Assembly (NCBI RefSeq): GCF_003286085.1
Contig: NW_020825298.1
Span: 11,036,001-11,100,000 of the forward strand
DNA length: 64,000 nt
DNA from: Drosophila persimilis
Lineage: Eukaryota; Arthropoda; Insecta; Diptera; Drosophilidae
Direction of reading: 5' to 3'
The translations under genes were made by a program, and so were the position numbers. Below the pieces are notes generated by a model, which worked only from the letters and a program-made list of their open reading frames with translations, was not told the DNA's origin and ran no database searches. Of the stretch, positions 35,291-48,889 are shown one piece after another. Each line of letters opens with the position of its first letter. Position 1 is the stretch's first letter.

Positions 35291-38186
35291 CAACTGTGTG
35301 CCACAATTTGTCAAGAAAGTAATTTTCTGTATAATTTACTTTCCAAAAAAGTGCCCCGAAATCGGTTTACCTTTTCAGAGGCCACCCAAAAATCTATGTA
35401 AATTATTTATAGAGTCGTTTACCGTTCTCCCCTGAAGTGGCGGCTCTTGAAATGGGGTTTCGTCTGGTTCTCGTCTGAGAGCAGTATATTCCCCCGTATT
35501 TGATGTGCAAATTATTTTGTAGAAAGTTGCCAAATATTTGCCCAAGCAGATGAAAAGTGTAATTTGTTGTGCAAATTTTGCACTGGCTGAAGATGAGGGT
35601 CCAAGACCCCGGACTGCAAGATGGGTCTCGTGTTTGCCCCACCCTTTGGCGAAGAGTTCACTTTCAATTTTCAGGCTGCTCAGCTTTCCATGACGAAAAT
35701 CAGTAAGAGGTGGAGAGTGTGGAGGGGGGGATCCCTGTGTGTGGTAAGAGCAGGTGGAATGGAGATGTAAAGCGAAAATCGTGTAAACGTCATGGACAAT
35801 GAGCAGACGGCCAATGCCATTGGTCAGCAGCCACCTTCTTCTGCACACCACTTTCTGCTCTGATTTCCCGTGTCTATTTGCTTCACTTTCTGGCATGCAT
35901 TTTCTTCGTATTTTCCTCACTTTCTGGCATGCGTTTGCCACGTCTTTCCCCACCCCCCCCATTCCCCCTTCTTGTGCCTAATGCGCTTAACAAAGTTTTT
36001 GATTGCATTACAACAGATATTTAGATGGAAAATCTCTGTTTCTCTCTCTGTTATGCAATTTATTTAAACATTTTCACCCTGCCCCCCTTATGCTCTTTCG
36101 TTTATAAATTGCATCGATTATGGGATTACATGAAATATATATAGGCGTAGTCGTAGTCGCATGTTTGTTGTCTCTTGGCCAAAAACCACAAAAACATCTT
36201 CACCGAGAAAACAATTTGCTCGAAAGTGCGTAAAAGATTCTTGACTAATTTCCCCCAAGATGGAAAACTTAAGCCCCATAGATTAGGAGCGGGGGAAATG
36301 CACATATGTTTGACTGATGGGCAAGAGGGGTTGGGTTGTGTGGGGGGGTAAAGGTAAAATAAAAACACTGCAGATTAAAGTTTCATAATTTCCAAGACGA
36401 AAGATAAAGGCTTGTCAGACTCTTAAATCATCTTTCATTTCATTTACAAAAACACTTGGGGTTTTTACTTACTGCTTCTGTGTTTTCTGTTTCGGTGTGT
36501 CTTTTGTTTTAATTTATGCAAATTTTCCAAAGATTTTATTTCGTATTTTGGGTACCCTGTAAGAAGGAGGGTTTGTTTTTGGTGGAAATCTATAAAGCAG
36601 GCAGGGTATTATCCATTTAGTTGTAGATGTGGGCCCAAAGATCAGTTTATTGTACCTTATATTTCACTCAAAAATCTGGGAAATAAGGAAATATATATTC
36701 CTTAAAAAATTCCTTAAAATTTCTCCTTCTTTGGGGTTTCAAAACGGGGCTTAAGAATGGGGTTTTAAAGTCCTCTTTCCCCTGTAAATCTCTATGCCTG
36801 GGTACTCCCTGGTCCATAGCCTCTCCTTAAAGTCATTGCCTTAGACATTCCCTTACTTTTGTTGAGCTTTTATCTTATGCATCATTTACAGATTGTTTTG
36901 CTTGGGAAAATCCACATAATTGTTGGCTTAAATGTAAATGAATTTCAATTAAAATTAAGCAACGGCAATATGCAAATTTCAGTGTGTGTCTCTCTCCCTC
37001 CCTCTCTCTCTCTTCTGTCTGTCTGTGTTCATCTTATTCCAATTTATTTATGGGGTCTTCCGAAAAACTTTGCTCATTCCGAATTCATTTTGAAGAAGTT
37101 CTCAGGCTCTCAGACCGTCTGACGGTCTGCTTGTTTTTTTTTCACACATAATTCTTAAGCCATTCCTATCGATCGATCGGAGCATACATCAACTGATTAA
37201 GCTTCCAATTTCCATGCCATTCTCTGGGAATTTGGGGGGAACTTTTCACCAAAGTCAATAAATATTTATATAAATCTTTGGCCAAAAAGAACTTCATTTT
37301 ATTCGAGAGCAAGGGGGCGAGGGGGAGAGGGGGGCAGGGAAGAGAATGTTCAAATTAACTTTGAACCAGAAGAGAGAAAATGGGAAATAGAAAAAATAGT
37401 TTTTCCCTGATATTGCACCAGGGAAAAATGTAGAAAAATATACCAACGGAATGGGCTTTTGGCTCGGTTTTAGCATGATATTTTTTGTTTTTTTTCTTTC
37501 TTTTTTTTTTTAAGCGCGAAAGCAATTAAAAAACTTGTACAATATTTTCTCATAAAACACAAAAGTTGAGTCCCAGGAAAAACTAACAGCAGCCCGGCAT
37601 ATCCAAATAGATGTGGTCCCCTCCACAGGCGGGAAGGGGGTGGGGGGCATGGCAGAGGTGTAATCCCTCTACAACTTGGCTTTGACCAAAAGCAAACGTT
37701 AGCCGGTAGGAAAAAGTGGTCTAAAGAGGGGAAGGGAAGGGGTAAAAAGGCAACACAAATAGGGAGCTGCATTAGGGATCTTCCTTCCTCTCCATCGCTC
37801 TACCTCTCTACCCTTCTCGGTGCTCTTTTTTTCGACTCATTTCATATTGATTAAGCAGAGCAAATCCATCATTGTCAATGCGGTCGGGCTGTCGCCCCAC
37901 TATCCTTCTCATTAGGGCTCAGAGGGACAGCAAGGGAGGGGGGGCAAAGGGTCATTAAAAGCTTGCCCCCAGCTGGTGGTCGCAACATGTTCCCATGTGT
38001 GTGTGTGTCGTACAAAAAAAAGGAGGGGGAAAATGGGAAAAGAAGCTGATTTTGGTGGTCGAAACTGGAGATACACTTTGCCATGAAATAAGGTTTTGAA
38101 ATAAAGGAATAAATGTTCAGATCCTAGAAATATAGTCTCCAAAACCCTGCCTTTTCTGCTTGGCAAAACCCTCATCCTAACCGTAA

Positions 38187-38205
38187 TACCCTTCTTTAAA
38201 GGGTA
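38187..38205. repeat. TACCCTT-loop-AAGGGTA hairpin
   Basis: A 7-bp perfect inverted repeat has a 5-base loop and is preceded by GTAA as in the 3006-3026 hairpin. It is a probable remnant of a dispersed element. Confidence 0.5.
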
Positions 38206-38377
38206 CCCCTTAAAAAAGAAGAAACCATTAGATGTCAGATTCCAGATACAACGACAGACAGTAGAAGAGACAACAAGGAGAGGGTTAAGAGCAGATAGAG
38301 AGGGGGAAAGGACAGCCAGGAGGCAGCAGGTGAGAACTTGTGAAACAGAGAAGTGGCCTGCCCCTCAGAGAGATAGA

Positions 38378-38398
38378 GGGGGGGGGGGGGGGGGGGGG
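38378..38398. repeat. Poly-G run (21 bp)
   Basis: This is the longest homopolymer G run in the window, on the host sense strand. The exact length in an assembly is uncertain. Confidence 0.9.
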
Positions 38399-40311
38399 CA
38401 GTAGGGACCCCGTTCCTTCCTTCCTTCCGTGCATAAACTTGACTTAATTAGCTGCACAACTAACTTGGCTATTTAAACAGGTGCAAAAGAGTAGCAATAG
38501 CAGGGGCAGTGGAAGTGGCAGTGGAGGGGACAAACACCAGACAAGAGGGGAGAGAGAAAAGAGTGCAGGGAGAGGGAGTCCCTACCAGAGGGACAATTGC
38601 AAAAAAAAAAAAGGAGTAAAGAAGGCCTCCCATTTGCGTTTGGGGATTTGCTTTTGCTTTGGCTTTCAAGTGCCGCAAATTGCAATTAAAATGCAAAACA
38701 AAACAACAACAAAATGCACATGGCTTTAAGCCTCGTTTAATGAAGCTGCCACCAGAACGGGGGAGAGTGAGGGGCAGGGCTATAAAGCCCATGTGGGGAT
38801 TTTTTTGGGGGATTTCGAAGAGATTTTTGTTGGAATGGTTAAGTGATTGGGATTGTCTTTGATTTGGAGGCATGTTTTAGGTGGAAAATGTCTTTAGATA
38901 GGAATTAAGAGTGATATCTCTCCCCTCCTGATGGAAATTCCTAAAGAAAAGCTTCTGTTTACTCGAGAATAATACTTTAAATGCGTTGGACATGCCATAA
39001 ATGTTGAAAAGAATGCATTTGGGAGTGTAAAGTACTCTGATAGCCCTCTCCATGGTGCCTCACATTCAAAAGTGAATAATAGCTGGAAAGATAATATCTC
39101 TCTCCACACACACACACATACACAAGTGTAAATGTTCCTCTCTTCATCCTCCACACACACACACGCACTAAAACGTGTAAAATAGTGTACAAAATGGGCA
39201 CCAAAATACACGCATTCAACATTCAACAATACATTTGTCAAGTCTGCGGCCATCAGAGATAGAAATGGAACTATTAAGCGACCTATCCCTGCCTTTGCCC
39301 CTGCCCCTGCCCCTGCCACTGCCCCTCCTCACCACCTGTGGGCATCGTACGCGTAGGCCTATCGCTAAAACCTGAACCGAAATCACAACAAAAATTGGGT
39401 TCAATAAAGCAGTTTTATGGCGTGACATCTTTTCACAGCGGAACCCTCATGGGCGATGCCTAGGGCTTACCTTTGGCCACTTGGGGGCGACTGTTGGGGG
39501 GCTATTAATATTATCGATAGTGCCACAAATAAATTAAAACACACACAAAATACGGGCCGAAAATTAGAACTCTTCGAGGAAGGGAAACCAAAGCCAAAGC
39601 CAAAGCGAAAGCGAATCTCGAAACCAAATCGCATTTCCAATCCCCCAAAACTCCCCCCAAAACGCGACACTCAATAAAACAAGAGATAGAGAAGGCATCA
39701 TTCTGCTAGAGCGAGAGAGAGAGAGAATGGAGATAGAGATGGATATAGAGACAGCCCGAAAGTAGAGCAAATGCATGACAACATTTTCAGTTGTTTTTTG
39801 GGCATTTTTTTCGTTTTTGGCAGCATTTCCACTGACAAAAAAAAAAAGGACTACCGGCGACAATAAATTTTCCACAATTGTTTTTTGGTCGTTTTTTCTA
39901 GGTTTTTCCTTTATTTTTTTCCTTACTTTTTTCGCTACTTTTTTTTTATTCCTCGTTTTTTTGGTTGTGCGTCAAGTGACCCACATTATTTTTTGGTGTT
40001 CATTCTGCTGGCCAGGGATTTTGACAAGGGTTAAAGTACAATTGTTAGAAACAACCGCAGGAAGAGCCAGCAACAAAATAACATGACAACAATTTCAGAG
40101 AAACAGAAATCAGAGAAAAACAAAAGCAAAACCAAAACCAAAACAACCTTTCAATGAGGCAGAGAGAGAGAGGAGTCTTAAAACTCCAGAGATTACTTTT
40201 CAGAGGAGTTCTCTATCGCTATCTCTCTCGCTCTCTCTCTCGCTCTCTCTCTCTTTGTCTCTTCTGTGGTGCAAAAGTTTCTTCTGCCACATTCATTCCC
40301 TGTAGGTGGCT

Positions 40312-40365
40312 TGGAGTTGTAGTTCTGTAGTTCCTTCAGTTCCAAGTAGTTCCTTTAGTTCGAAA
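40312..40365. repeat. AGTTCCTT-type short repeat
   Basis: TAGTTCT, TAGTTCCTTCAGTTCC and TAGTTCCTTTAGTTC form a run of related words over about 50 bp. Confidence 0.6.
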
Positions 40366-41561
40366 AGGAGTCCATATCGATGATTGTTTTTCTGGCAAAT
40401 TTTGGTCAAGTTTTTGGAGTGAATTGATGTGTGGATTTGTGGTGTCTCTTTGAGGAAGGAGAAGTCCTTTTGGTTGGTAGAATGGAGCAGAAGGAGATGC
40501 GATCTTTACTTTAGATTGCTGATGAAAAGGGTGATGAAACAGAGGAATGGGTAGGATTGAAATAAAAGAGAAAATTCTATAAAACTGTCGTCTCTAAGGG
40601 CTTCTGAGAATCAGACACCAGAAAGTGTCTTAATGGTAGTGTCTTAGGAATTTCGGGTATAAATAGCGTAGAATATTACCATAATTCCAGCTATGATCTT
40701 GGGAGGTTCATTTATCAGTAATATTCATTAAAATATGAGGATTTTTCTGCATTGAATTGACTACTTTTTCAGGTCCATTTAAACCGAAATACAAGTCTGG
40801 CTTAAAAAGTATATAAACTCCTTGAGAACTCTTTTAAAAAGAGTTTTAGAGATGGGAAAAATGACTACTTTTAATTGAATTTCAATTTATAATAATTTAA
40901 AACCCCTTCAAATCTTTTCAACACTAAAAAAAGTATAATTTTCATGTAATTCCAATTTTAAAACATTCATCAATGGCCAAAAACTTGTTAAAAGTATTAA
41001 AACTGTTTCTGAACTTTGATTTAAACAGCAGGAAAAACTATCTGCAGATTAAAATTGCAGCGGTAAAATCTCTATAAATTGTAACCACAGGGAAAATCCC
41101 CTACCGTGGGAAAATCCCCCTTACCCCTCTCTGTAAATAGCCATAGTGGTGCTGCAAACACTTTTCCTTTTCATAAGGGTAGAGTTTTATCCTCGCACCT
41201 CTGCCTTACTCTGGATTTCCCTCTCCATCCAAAGGCTTTTCCCTACTGGTATGTTTTCCTGCTATTAATTACTGGAGGCTTTTCCCTTCCACCCTTCTGT
41301 GTGGATCAATTAAGCAAAAGTTTTCCCACCCCCAACCCCACCCCGCCACTGCCTGCCTGGCAGATTGCGTATACGCACTGTTGTTGCCGCTGCTGCAGCT
41401 GTCAAGCTTTTCCATCATTTTCCACGCATAGTTTCGCACAGTTTTTCTTCCACTTTTCATACTGTTTTCAGTCTCTTTTGCTGCCTTGTGTTCTCGTTTT
41501 TTATGATGATTTTTAGTATTATTGCATTGCAATTTTAAATGGCAAACATTTTGTTGCTCGG

Positions 41562-41582
41562 CTGCTGCTGCTGCTGCTGCTG
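41562..41582. repeat. (CTG)7 trinucleotide run
   Basis: This is a perfect CTG run, a polymorphic microsatellite candidate. Confidence 0.9.
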
Positions 41583-43010
41583 TCAGCCAGCGAAACTGTT
41601 GAAGTTTCTCCCCTGCCAGCCCCCTGCCCGTGTTGCATGCTGCAGCCCTGACTTTTATTATATATATTTTAATGCTAAATGGAAGAAATTACTTTCATTT
41701 TCTACTCGGAATTGGTTTTACAAGCAGAACAGAGCAGCGCAGAGCAGAGCAGAGCAGAAAAAAAGAACGAAGCTCGCAAAACTTTTTGTTGAGTGAAAAA
41801 TGCAACAGAGTGATGGGAGGGGATGGGAGGGGAAGGTCCTTCCCTAAGGATTGCACTGCTGCCACTGCTCCTCTGTTGCCAGGACTGGGACATCTCCATC
41901 TCTGACTCTGTTTTCTGGTTCCTGGGCCCTGGCTCTGGTTCTGGCTCTGGGTTCTCTTCCCTGATCCTCTCTCTCTCGCTCGTGGAATATATGTGATGCA
42001 AAAGTTTTTAATTTAGCGCCAACTTAGCGCCGAGACTCCCTGCCAAAGCAAAGCAACTGGAAACCAGGGGAAAATGCCAAAAAGAAGGAGTCTCTGTCCA
42101 GAGAGCCAGAGCCAGGGATTGAAAGAGGGTTTTGAAAAATATGCTTTAAAAAATAATCAACTTGTGCCTCAGAGAATGCCAAAGCGAGCGAAAAAAAAAA
42201 ACAGAGGCAGGCGATGGGAAATGGAGAGGCAGGGGCGGAGGCAGAGGCAGAGGAGATGGTACCAGATGAAGGGCGATGGAGAGCTCAGTGGGGGGGCGAG
42301 CAGAAGAATGAAGAGAACTGAGAGGAGGAGCAGGAGAAGTTGAAGTTAAAGAAAATGAGAGGGTAAGCTGGAAAAAGGGCGGAGAACTGGTAGAAAGACC
42401 GGGGTCTGGGCCAAAGAAATGTGCCCCATTTATGATAATATTTTTTTTTTTTTTATTAGAAGTTCAGTTTCTGTGTTTAAAAAAAAGCTTCTTACAGAGT
42501 TTTTTTTTTAAGTTGCGAGAGATTGTTTGAGGAATTAAATTTTGGACTGGAATAAAAGATTGAAAAGGGTTTTGGGAACGCGATGGAAAAGATATGCAAA
42601 GGGTTTTCAATGGAAAGATACAAGTTGGGATTAGAAAAGAGGATTTTTCAGAAAACAATAAAAAGACCGATCGAATATATGTACCTACATATAAGTTTTT
42701 ATCTTGTTTTAAATTTATGAATTTTTCCAAATATTATTTTTGGAAAATATTTTATTTAATTTTTTCTTTATTTTAAAATTTTTCACCATTTTTTTTTTTT
42801 AATATACATATATAACTCTTTATATTTATAATTTTATGCATACATTTTTCCATTCTTTCTTAAATTTGTATAAAATTTTAAATATTTTGTTTTTCCATAT
42901 ATTTTACTTTGTGTTTTCCCCTGGTTTCTCCTCCGCCGTAGCTGCATTTTTGTTGGTTATGCAATTTGCCAATCGAAAGGCGGTCAAATGAACTGTTTGT
43001 GGTTTACCCT

Positions 43011-43024
43011 CCCCCCCCCCCCCC
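43011..43024. repeat. Poly-C run (14 bp)
   Basis: This is a homopolymer C run. Confidence 0.85.
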
Positions 43025-43576
43025 TGCCACTGCACCCTCCACCCCTGCAGCAGCACTCCAACAGCCGGAACCCCTCTCTCTGTCAATCTCCTTTTGGGGC
43101 ACAGCAGCAGCAGCTGCTCCACCCATTCTTTTGTCAGTCGCTGCACTTCACTGCCCCTCCACGTGGCCGCATGTTCCCAGCAGCGGGATTGTGTTTTGAC
43201 CAAGTCCGAACGGCGGTGAATGGCGGCTGAGGTCCAAAAACCAAGTTGCATGAGTAACAAGCGTGTAATGCCTGCCCCCCACACACACGGAGGGGGCATT
43301 CGAGGGGCAGCAGGATGAGGGAGTGGCAGTGGCAGTGTGGCACGGAGTGGAAGTCCAGTGGCAACGCAAAACTCAACTTGCAAACAATTTTATATAAAAA
43401 AATAAAATGCGGGCCTCCAAAAGGGGATTCAAAAACGGGAGAAGGCTGGAAGGCAGGCGGGAAGGAGGTATGTGGGCGTGTCGGCATGTTGGATGGAAAT
43501 TAAATTTTTGCACCATACAAAAAAAAAACACGTCAAGGGAGGGAGAGCTACAGCTGCCACACACAAAAGAGGGCGA

Positions 43577-43597
43577 AAGAGAGAGAGAGAGAGAGAG
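43577..43597. repeat. (GA)n microsatellite
   Basis: This is a GA dinucleotide run. A second run lies at 43662-43681 and an (AATG)5 run at 43690-43711, so this 135-bp stretch is a microsatellite cluster. Confidence 0.9.
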
Positions 43598-44287
43598 GGA
43601 GATACATCTGTAGGGAAAATAACGCGAACAACTTTACACTAAGCTCTCTCACGGTCCGCGGGAGAGAGAGAGAGAGAGAGAACCGCAGCAAATGAATGAA
43701 TGAATGAATGAAAAGCCCCAACGACAGCAAAACGAGGCAATGGACACTGTCCTACAAGGCGGAGGGATTTCCAGTGGGTCTGTTGTTTGGTGGCGGAGGG
43801 GGGGATTTAGTGGATTGCAGCATTGTTTCGCTGCTGCCAAAGGATGAGCGAAGCTTTGCGGAGCTGACATATTTCCAGTGTCATTTGTGGCCCCCAAAGG
43901 CAGGGCCAGGTCCCCCCCGCAAGAACAGCTGTCAACCTCTCTTCCTGGTGGCCCCTCCCTCGCTGGCTGTGGCTTAAGTTCTGCTAAGGCCAAATCAACA
44001 AGGAGAAAGATATTCTGGGACTGGGAGTAGACAAAAAATGAAAGGCAGAAGCTAAGACAGAGTGGGAGAGAGAGGAGTGTGCTTTACTCTTTTTTACTGC
44101 CTCTCAGCCCGAGAGACTCCTCTATTCTCTCCCCCGTCGAATGTCGTTCAATTTGTTTTATTTTTTATACTTTTTTAAGATATATTTTTCATGAATTATG
44201 TTTTTGCCAGGCAGCTCGTCCCCCCTCTCCATCTCTCTCCATCTTTATTTTTGCTCAAGCGATGACTCCTTTCCATCTCTAGCCCTC

Positions 44288-44317
44288 CCTCCCTCCCTCT
44301 CTCTCTCTCTCTCTCTC
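44288..44317. repeat. CCCT/CT microsatellite
   Basis: Tandem CCCT units grade into a CT dinucleotide run. Confidence 0.85.
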
Positions 44318-44420
44318 CCATTGTGTCTTTTCCTCTTTTGGCGCTTGTGTTGTGTGAATATTTTTATAGCATACTTTGCGGCATTTCTTTGCTTGCGGCT
44401 TGGGTGCAAGTCCTCCCACT

Positions 44421-44438
44421 CCCCCCCCCCCCCCCCCC
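44421..44438. repeat. Poly-C run (18 bp)
   Basis: This is a homopolymer C run. Confidence 0.9.
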
Positions 44439-45430
44439 ACCACCTCTCCTTCTTTGGCGACGGCACAAAATTTGAATACAAAGATTGTTGTTGCGTCTCA
44501 AGATGCTCTGGATGCTCAAGCTTTTCCTTAACTTGTTTCCACATGAAATATGATAATTCATTACACGAAGGAGCATGCCCCACCTACCCCCTGCCCACCC
44601 GCTCCAACGAAAGAGAGAAACGAGGAAAAAGGAAGCTTCCATCGAAGGTTGGGGGGAAAAAGGAAAATATAAAGAAACGACACTCACTCAATTGTATCTT
44701 ATGCAAATTGCCAGTGATTTTTCCTTTGCTTTTTCTCATGCGTTTCCTTTCCTGTTTCCTGTGTGTCATCCTTTAGAATGGAGATGATGCTTCCTCCTTG
44801 AACCCGAAAGTTCTCAGCGAAAGAAAGGGAAAACCACCTTCCACTGAAAGGGAAAACCTGCCGCTGCCGAAAAAGGGAAAACAGATTTAGGCGGAAAACA
44901 GAGAGAGTCTCGTATGCGCTGTTGTTGATTTTTCCCTTAAAGAAAACGCTTTGCCGTGCGGCCTGCTCCCTGCCAAAATATTCATGACAAATAATGCAGA
45001 TATTTTTTAATTGAATCAAAAATATTGTGGCATAAATTTCCACAGCGAAGAGGGCGAGGAAAAACCGAGGAAAACTCGTGCATAAAACAAACAAAATGTG
45101 ACACACAAAAATGTTTACTAATTTACGAGTATTTGTTTATGATTAGGCATGCGATGGAAAATTAAAGGGAAAATAAGGGGGGAAATAAAGGAAAATTTAA
45201 AGAAAAAATATGGAATTTTCGAAGACAAAAAAAATACGGTGTAATAGGAGGAAAATAGAGGAAAAAGGATGTTCTGTGGAGAGCGTCCTCTGTGGACTTT
45301 TTCCCCATGAAACACCCTCCCTTTCGAGATGTCAGACATTAACCCAGGAAACCAGGAATCCTTTCAAATCAGGAAGCATCAATAAACTCTGAAAAAAAGC
45401 CAAGTTGCAAGCAACAGAAGTTGCAACAAA

Positions 45431-45449
45431 GAGAGAGAGAGAGAGAGAG
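45431..45449. repeat. (GA)n microsatellite
   Basis: This is a GA dinucleotide run of 19 bp. Confidence 0.9.
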
Positions 45450-48000
45450 TGGGAGAGAGAACCCTAATGGCGAGAAGAGCCTGAAACTCGTAATGAGAAT
45501 TTGTTTGTACTCGCAAATAAAATTGCAAATTGCTTTCTCAAGTGCAACCGTCAGAGCAGAGGGAAATCAATCAAATGTTTCCTTACAAAAATGGAAATTG
45601 GAAAAGCAAGAAAAAGTGTGATTGAACGAAAGAATAAAAGAGGGAGAAACAGTGAGAGTGGAGAGTCGTGGAGTGCGAGTGCGAGTGGGAGAGGTAGTAA
45701 AGTGAATTATTTTAATTAGCTTTTGGGAAAAGTGTCCTCCTCCTCCCACGAGGGGCCACGTGTCGGTCTGAGTGGCGGATTCTGGAGAGTCGAAGACACT
45801 TGAAACGGTAATGAGAAAATGCTTTAGTTACGCGACAGAGGAAGAGAGGGAGAGAGAGAGGGGGGAGCTACCTACCCGAGGGAACTCCTTTTCTTCGGAC
45901 AGACAGCAATCGTACATTGAAACTCCTATGGCTCTCTATTGCCAGCAATCGTTGCAACCTTCTGTAGTCCTTTCGATGGCTACAAATCCAATATACAAGC
46001 ACCTCAAGGGAAGGTATATTTAAGAGGAGGTGTGGCAGGCCTAGAGGGAGGGCTCTAGAAGGGTTTCTACCCTTTGGATGCTGCCAAGCAGTGATACGAA
46101 TGCTTAAAACACTTTTCCACCAAAGGAGCATTCGGCTACAGGCGTCTAATGATGAAAAAAAGAGCTAAAATTGCCCATAAGTGAAAGGATACATGCTCCA
46201 GAACCCAAATGAAATGCCTTGACACCTTTCCTACGAGGAAACATTCATCAAATGATAAAAATTACAATTTATGTGCTGTTTAAATGTCTCATAAGTGAAA
46301 GGATACTTGGATTAGGAATACCACCAACCAGAGATCATTTCTGAGGAGCATTTTTGGTATTTTTACCATGCAATTTCCAAAGAAATGTAGTTCTTGTGGC
46401 CCTACCTTCTCTGGAATATACCTTTCTGTTAGCCACAAATCGCAATCCTCGGAGCCCGCTCTCATGGAGTGTCAACAACTTTGGACTTTGGTCAAGCGAT
46501 GGGTTTCTCTTTCTTTCTTTCTGCTGACTTTTTATCGTTTGCCTGCCGTCCCTTCCTTCGAGCCTTGCAGTCTCTACTACTTCGCTTCCTTCCTTCCTTC
46601 TGGACCGATTCCTTCCTCCGTTTCCTTCCTTCTGCCACAGTTCCTCCTTCTACCGTCCCTCCTGCGCCGCCTTGCACTTGGGTCAACAAAAGTTTCCTCT
46701 TTTTTCGCCCTGTCCTCTGGAGGTTTATTTGTTTGGCCAGCAAACTTTGCTGCTTGCTACCTTTGCAGCTGCTGCATCCTCGTATCTATCTCTGACTGTA
46801 TCTGAGAGATACTTTTTGCTGCAATCGATGAAGCGTAAATGTTCAAATATTGCCAGAGATACTAGATCTTTTTCCCTGCCTTGCCTTGCCTTGCCCTTCC
46901 CTCGTCCGCTGGCAGGAAAACAAAACGTGCTTTGGTCATTACTGCAACCGCAAGAGCCAGCAGATACGAAAAGTATCTTGCAGATTGCCTTGGGGTATTT
47001 TCTTACTTTGAAATGTGGCAGATAGCCGGGATGGGGGGTGCGGGTGGGGGAGGGGGAGGGTTGAGGCAAGTGCGTCTGCCAAGTGATAAAATGGTCACCA
47101 AAGCCAGAGGCAATTTATGGGATGTGGGATGTGCGGATGTGGGGATGTGTGTATCTGGGATCCTCGGTTCTCCCTCGTGTTTTCTGCTGTCACCCAATTT
47201 TCCAGTTCATTTTCGAATGCAGCCAGGAAAAAGTTTGCCCGCGGAATATGATAAGTGCCGCTGCGGCGCCTCCTGCCGCTGCCGCTGCCGCATGCCGCAT
47301 GCCGTATGGGAAATTGAATTTTCCTAGTGTTGATAAAGTGATACAAAAGCAAGTGAGGGGGCACAAGGGGCAGAGTGCCTTTTGCGTTGGGAAAAGTCAA
47401 CAAGAAATAACGGAAAATTCTTTGCCTTTCCTTTCGTCCTGCCGCTGCTGGAGTATTTTTTGTCGAGTTCAAAACTTTTGGTAAGGCACTTGGCCTGCTT
47501 TTGATTTTGTCGAGGGGGCGGGGGGCAGAGAGACGGAATGCATGTGCAACTTTCCTCTTCTCAAGAGGGAAAGAGGACACTCGGAAGCGCAAAGTGAGTG
47601 GAGGGGGGGTGGTGAGGGTGGGGGGGGAGCTGGGCAAAAGTTGCCAGCTTATTTATTAATATTTCAACACCAGTTTCCGCCCTAAAAGCCACCCCCTTGA
47701 AACAGAAACACTTTTCCTTTCCTTTTTTGCCACCAATCAACAAGTGTTTGTTTTGCTTTTTTGGCCGGGAAATTGCATTTTCATTTGGCTTTTTCTCAGA
47801 GAAAAATGTATGCCAGAAAAGAGTGATAGAGGGAGCGTAGTGGAGGGGGTGGGGTGGAAGGTCGAGCAACAAAATAAGCTAAGAAAAAACATTTCAGAGG
47901 CAACTTTCGAAACTTGCAACTTATCTGTTGTTTGGCTTTTTTCTGTATCTTTTTTTCAAAAGTTTCTTAAGCCATGTTTTAACCACACATCAGGAAAAAA

Positions 48001-48015
48001 GGGGGGGGGGGGGGG
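48001..48015. repeat. Poly-G run (15 bp)
   Basis: Fifteen G lie on the host sense strand, about 500 bp upstream of ratchet point 3. Confidence 0.9.
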
Positions 48016-48474
48016 ATAGTGGCGGGGTGTGGGCCCATGTGGCATGTGTGTGTGTGTGTGGCAGTCTCTCCGCCAACAACTGGTTTTTCTACTTTTTTGT
48101 TGTTTTTGTTGTGTTTTTTCGTTGGCCAAAAGCAATTTCTGCCGCTGCATAAAAACGCATAAATGGCTGGCAAAAGTTTTCAGCAGAGAGTCGGACTCTT
48201 TCGCAGAGTCTCAGAGGCTTATTCTCAAGAGAGAACTTTGAGCGAGATAGAGACAGAGAGAGAGAGAGAGGGAGAGAACTCTAAAGTCGTCTTTGACTTT
48301 ACTTTTTGTGGCACAAAAGACAGAAAGAAGCTTCTGGATGCCACCTCTTTTCTGCTGCCGCTTTTGCTGCTTCTTTTTTTTTCTTTTCGTGTGGCACACG
48401 CACTGCACATTTTCTGCTGCTTTTTCTGCATTGTCATGCAGAAGTTGTAATGAAATAACGGTACATGAGAGAAC

Positions 48475-48526
48475 CCTCAACACCCCCCACCCCTCCACTT
48501 CTTTGTCATTTATTTCTCAGGTAAGC
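48475..48526 (+). promoter_or_regulatory. Recursive splice site (ratchet point) 3
   Basis: CTCAAC at 48476-48481 (possible branch A at 48480, 40 nt from the junction) is followed by a C/T-rich tract and TTATTTCTCAG|GTAAGC. AG is at 48519-48520 and GT at 48521-48522. The tract is slightly interrupted by GTCA, and the branch word is a weaker match than at the other two sites. The donor matches that of ratchet point 2. It lies 8.4 kb before the coding exon. Confidence 0.7.
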
Positions 48527-48889
48527 AGCAGATGGCGGAGTCATGCAATTGGGGGGCCAGAGCAAAGGGGCAGTAGCAGCAGCTGCAACAGCCACCCAGC
48601 CAGCCAGCACCCTACATACGGATACAGATACAGATACACATGGAGATGGAGTTTTCTCTTCCTTAACCCTAGAGTAGAGGAAGGGGTTAACCCTTGACTG
48701 GAGGATGGTGCTTTTTCCAGGTTTTTCTGGAGTGTTAAGAGTTTTTTTTTTTATGATTTATGGCTGGTTTTTGTTAATGAGAAGTGTTCTTTGTGGGATG
48801 CAATAAATTTATGGAAATCTATGGAACTAAGTTTAAGTTTTTCCAGTGAAAAACTTGACTTGGCTTTGTATTTTATGGGTATTTAATGT

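Larger units (their letters stand above)
32260..48520 (+). other. Host-gene intron, segment 3
   Basis: This is 16.3 kb of intron between the second and third ratchet points. It contains microsatellites, one degenerate TAGTATTTT array, TACCCT hairpin debris and long G/C runs. GA-, CT- or CTG-rich stretches give long but meaningless open frames. No coding exon or transposon ORF is supported. The stretches 40480-41100 and 42420-42910 are AT-rich and hold nothing recognisable. Confidence 0.6.

Noticed and set aside
35375..35962. 195-codon minus-strand open frame
   Set aside because: No domain or codon bias; isolated in intron.
38318..38336. CAGCAG|GTGAGA as combined splice site
   Set aside because: There is no pyrimidine tract; the sequence upstream is GA-rich.
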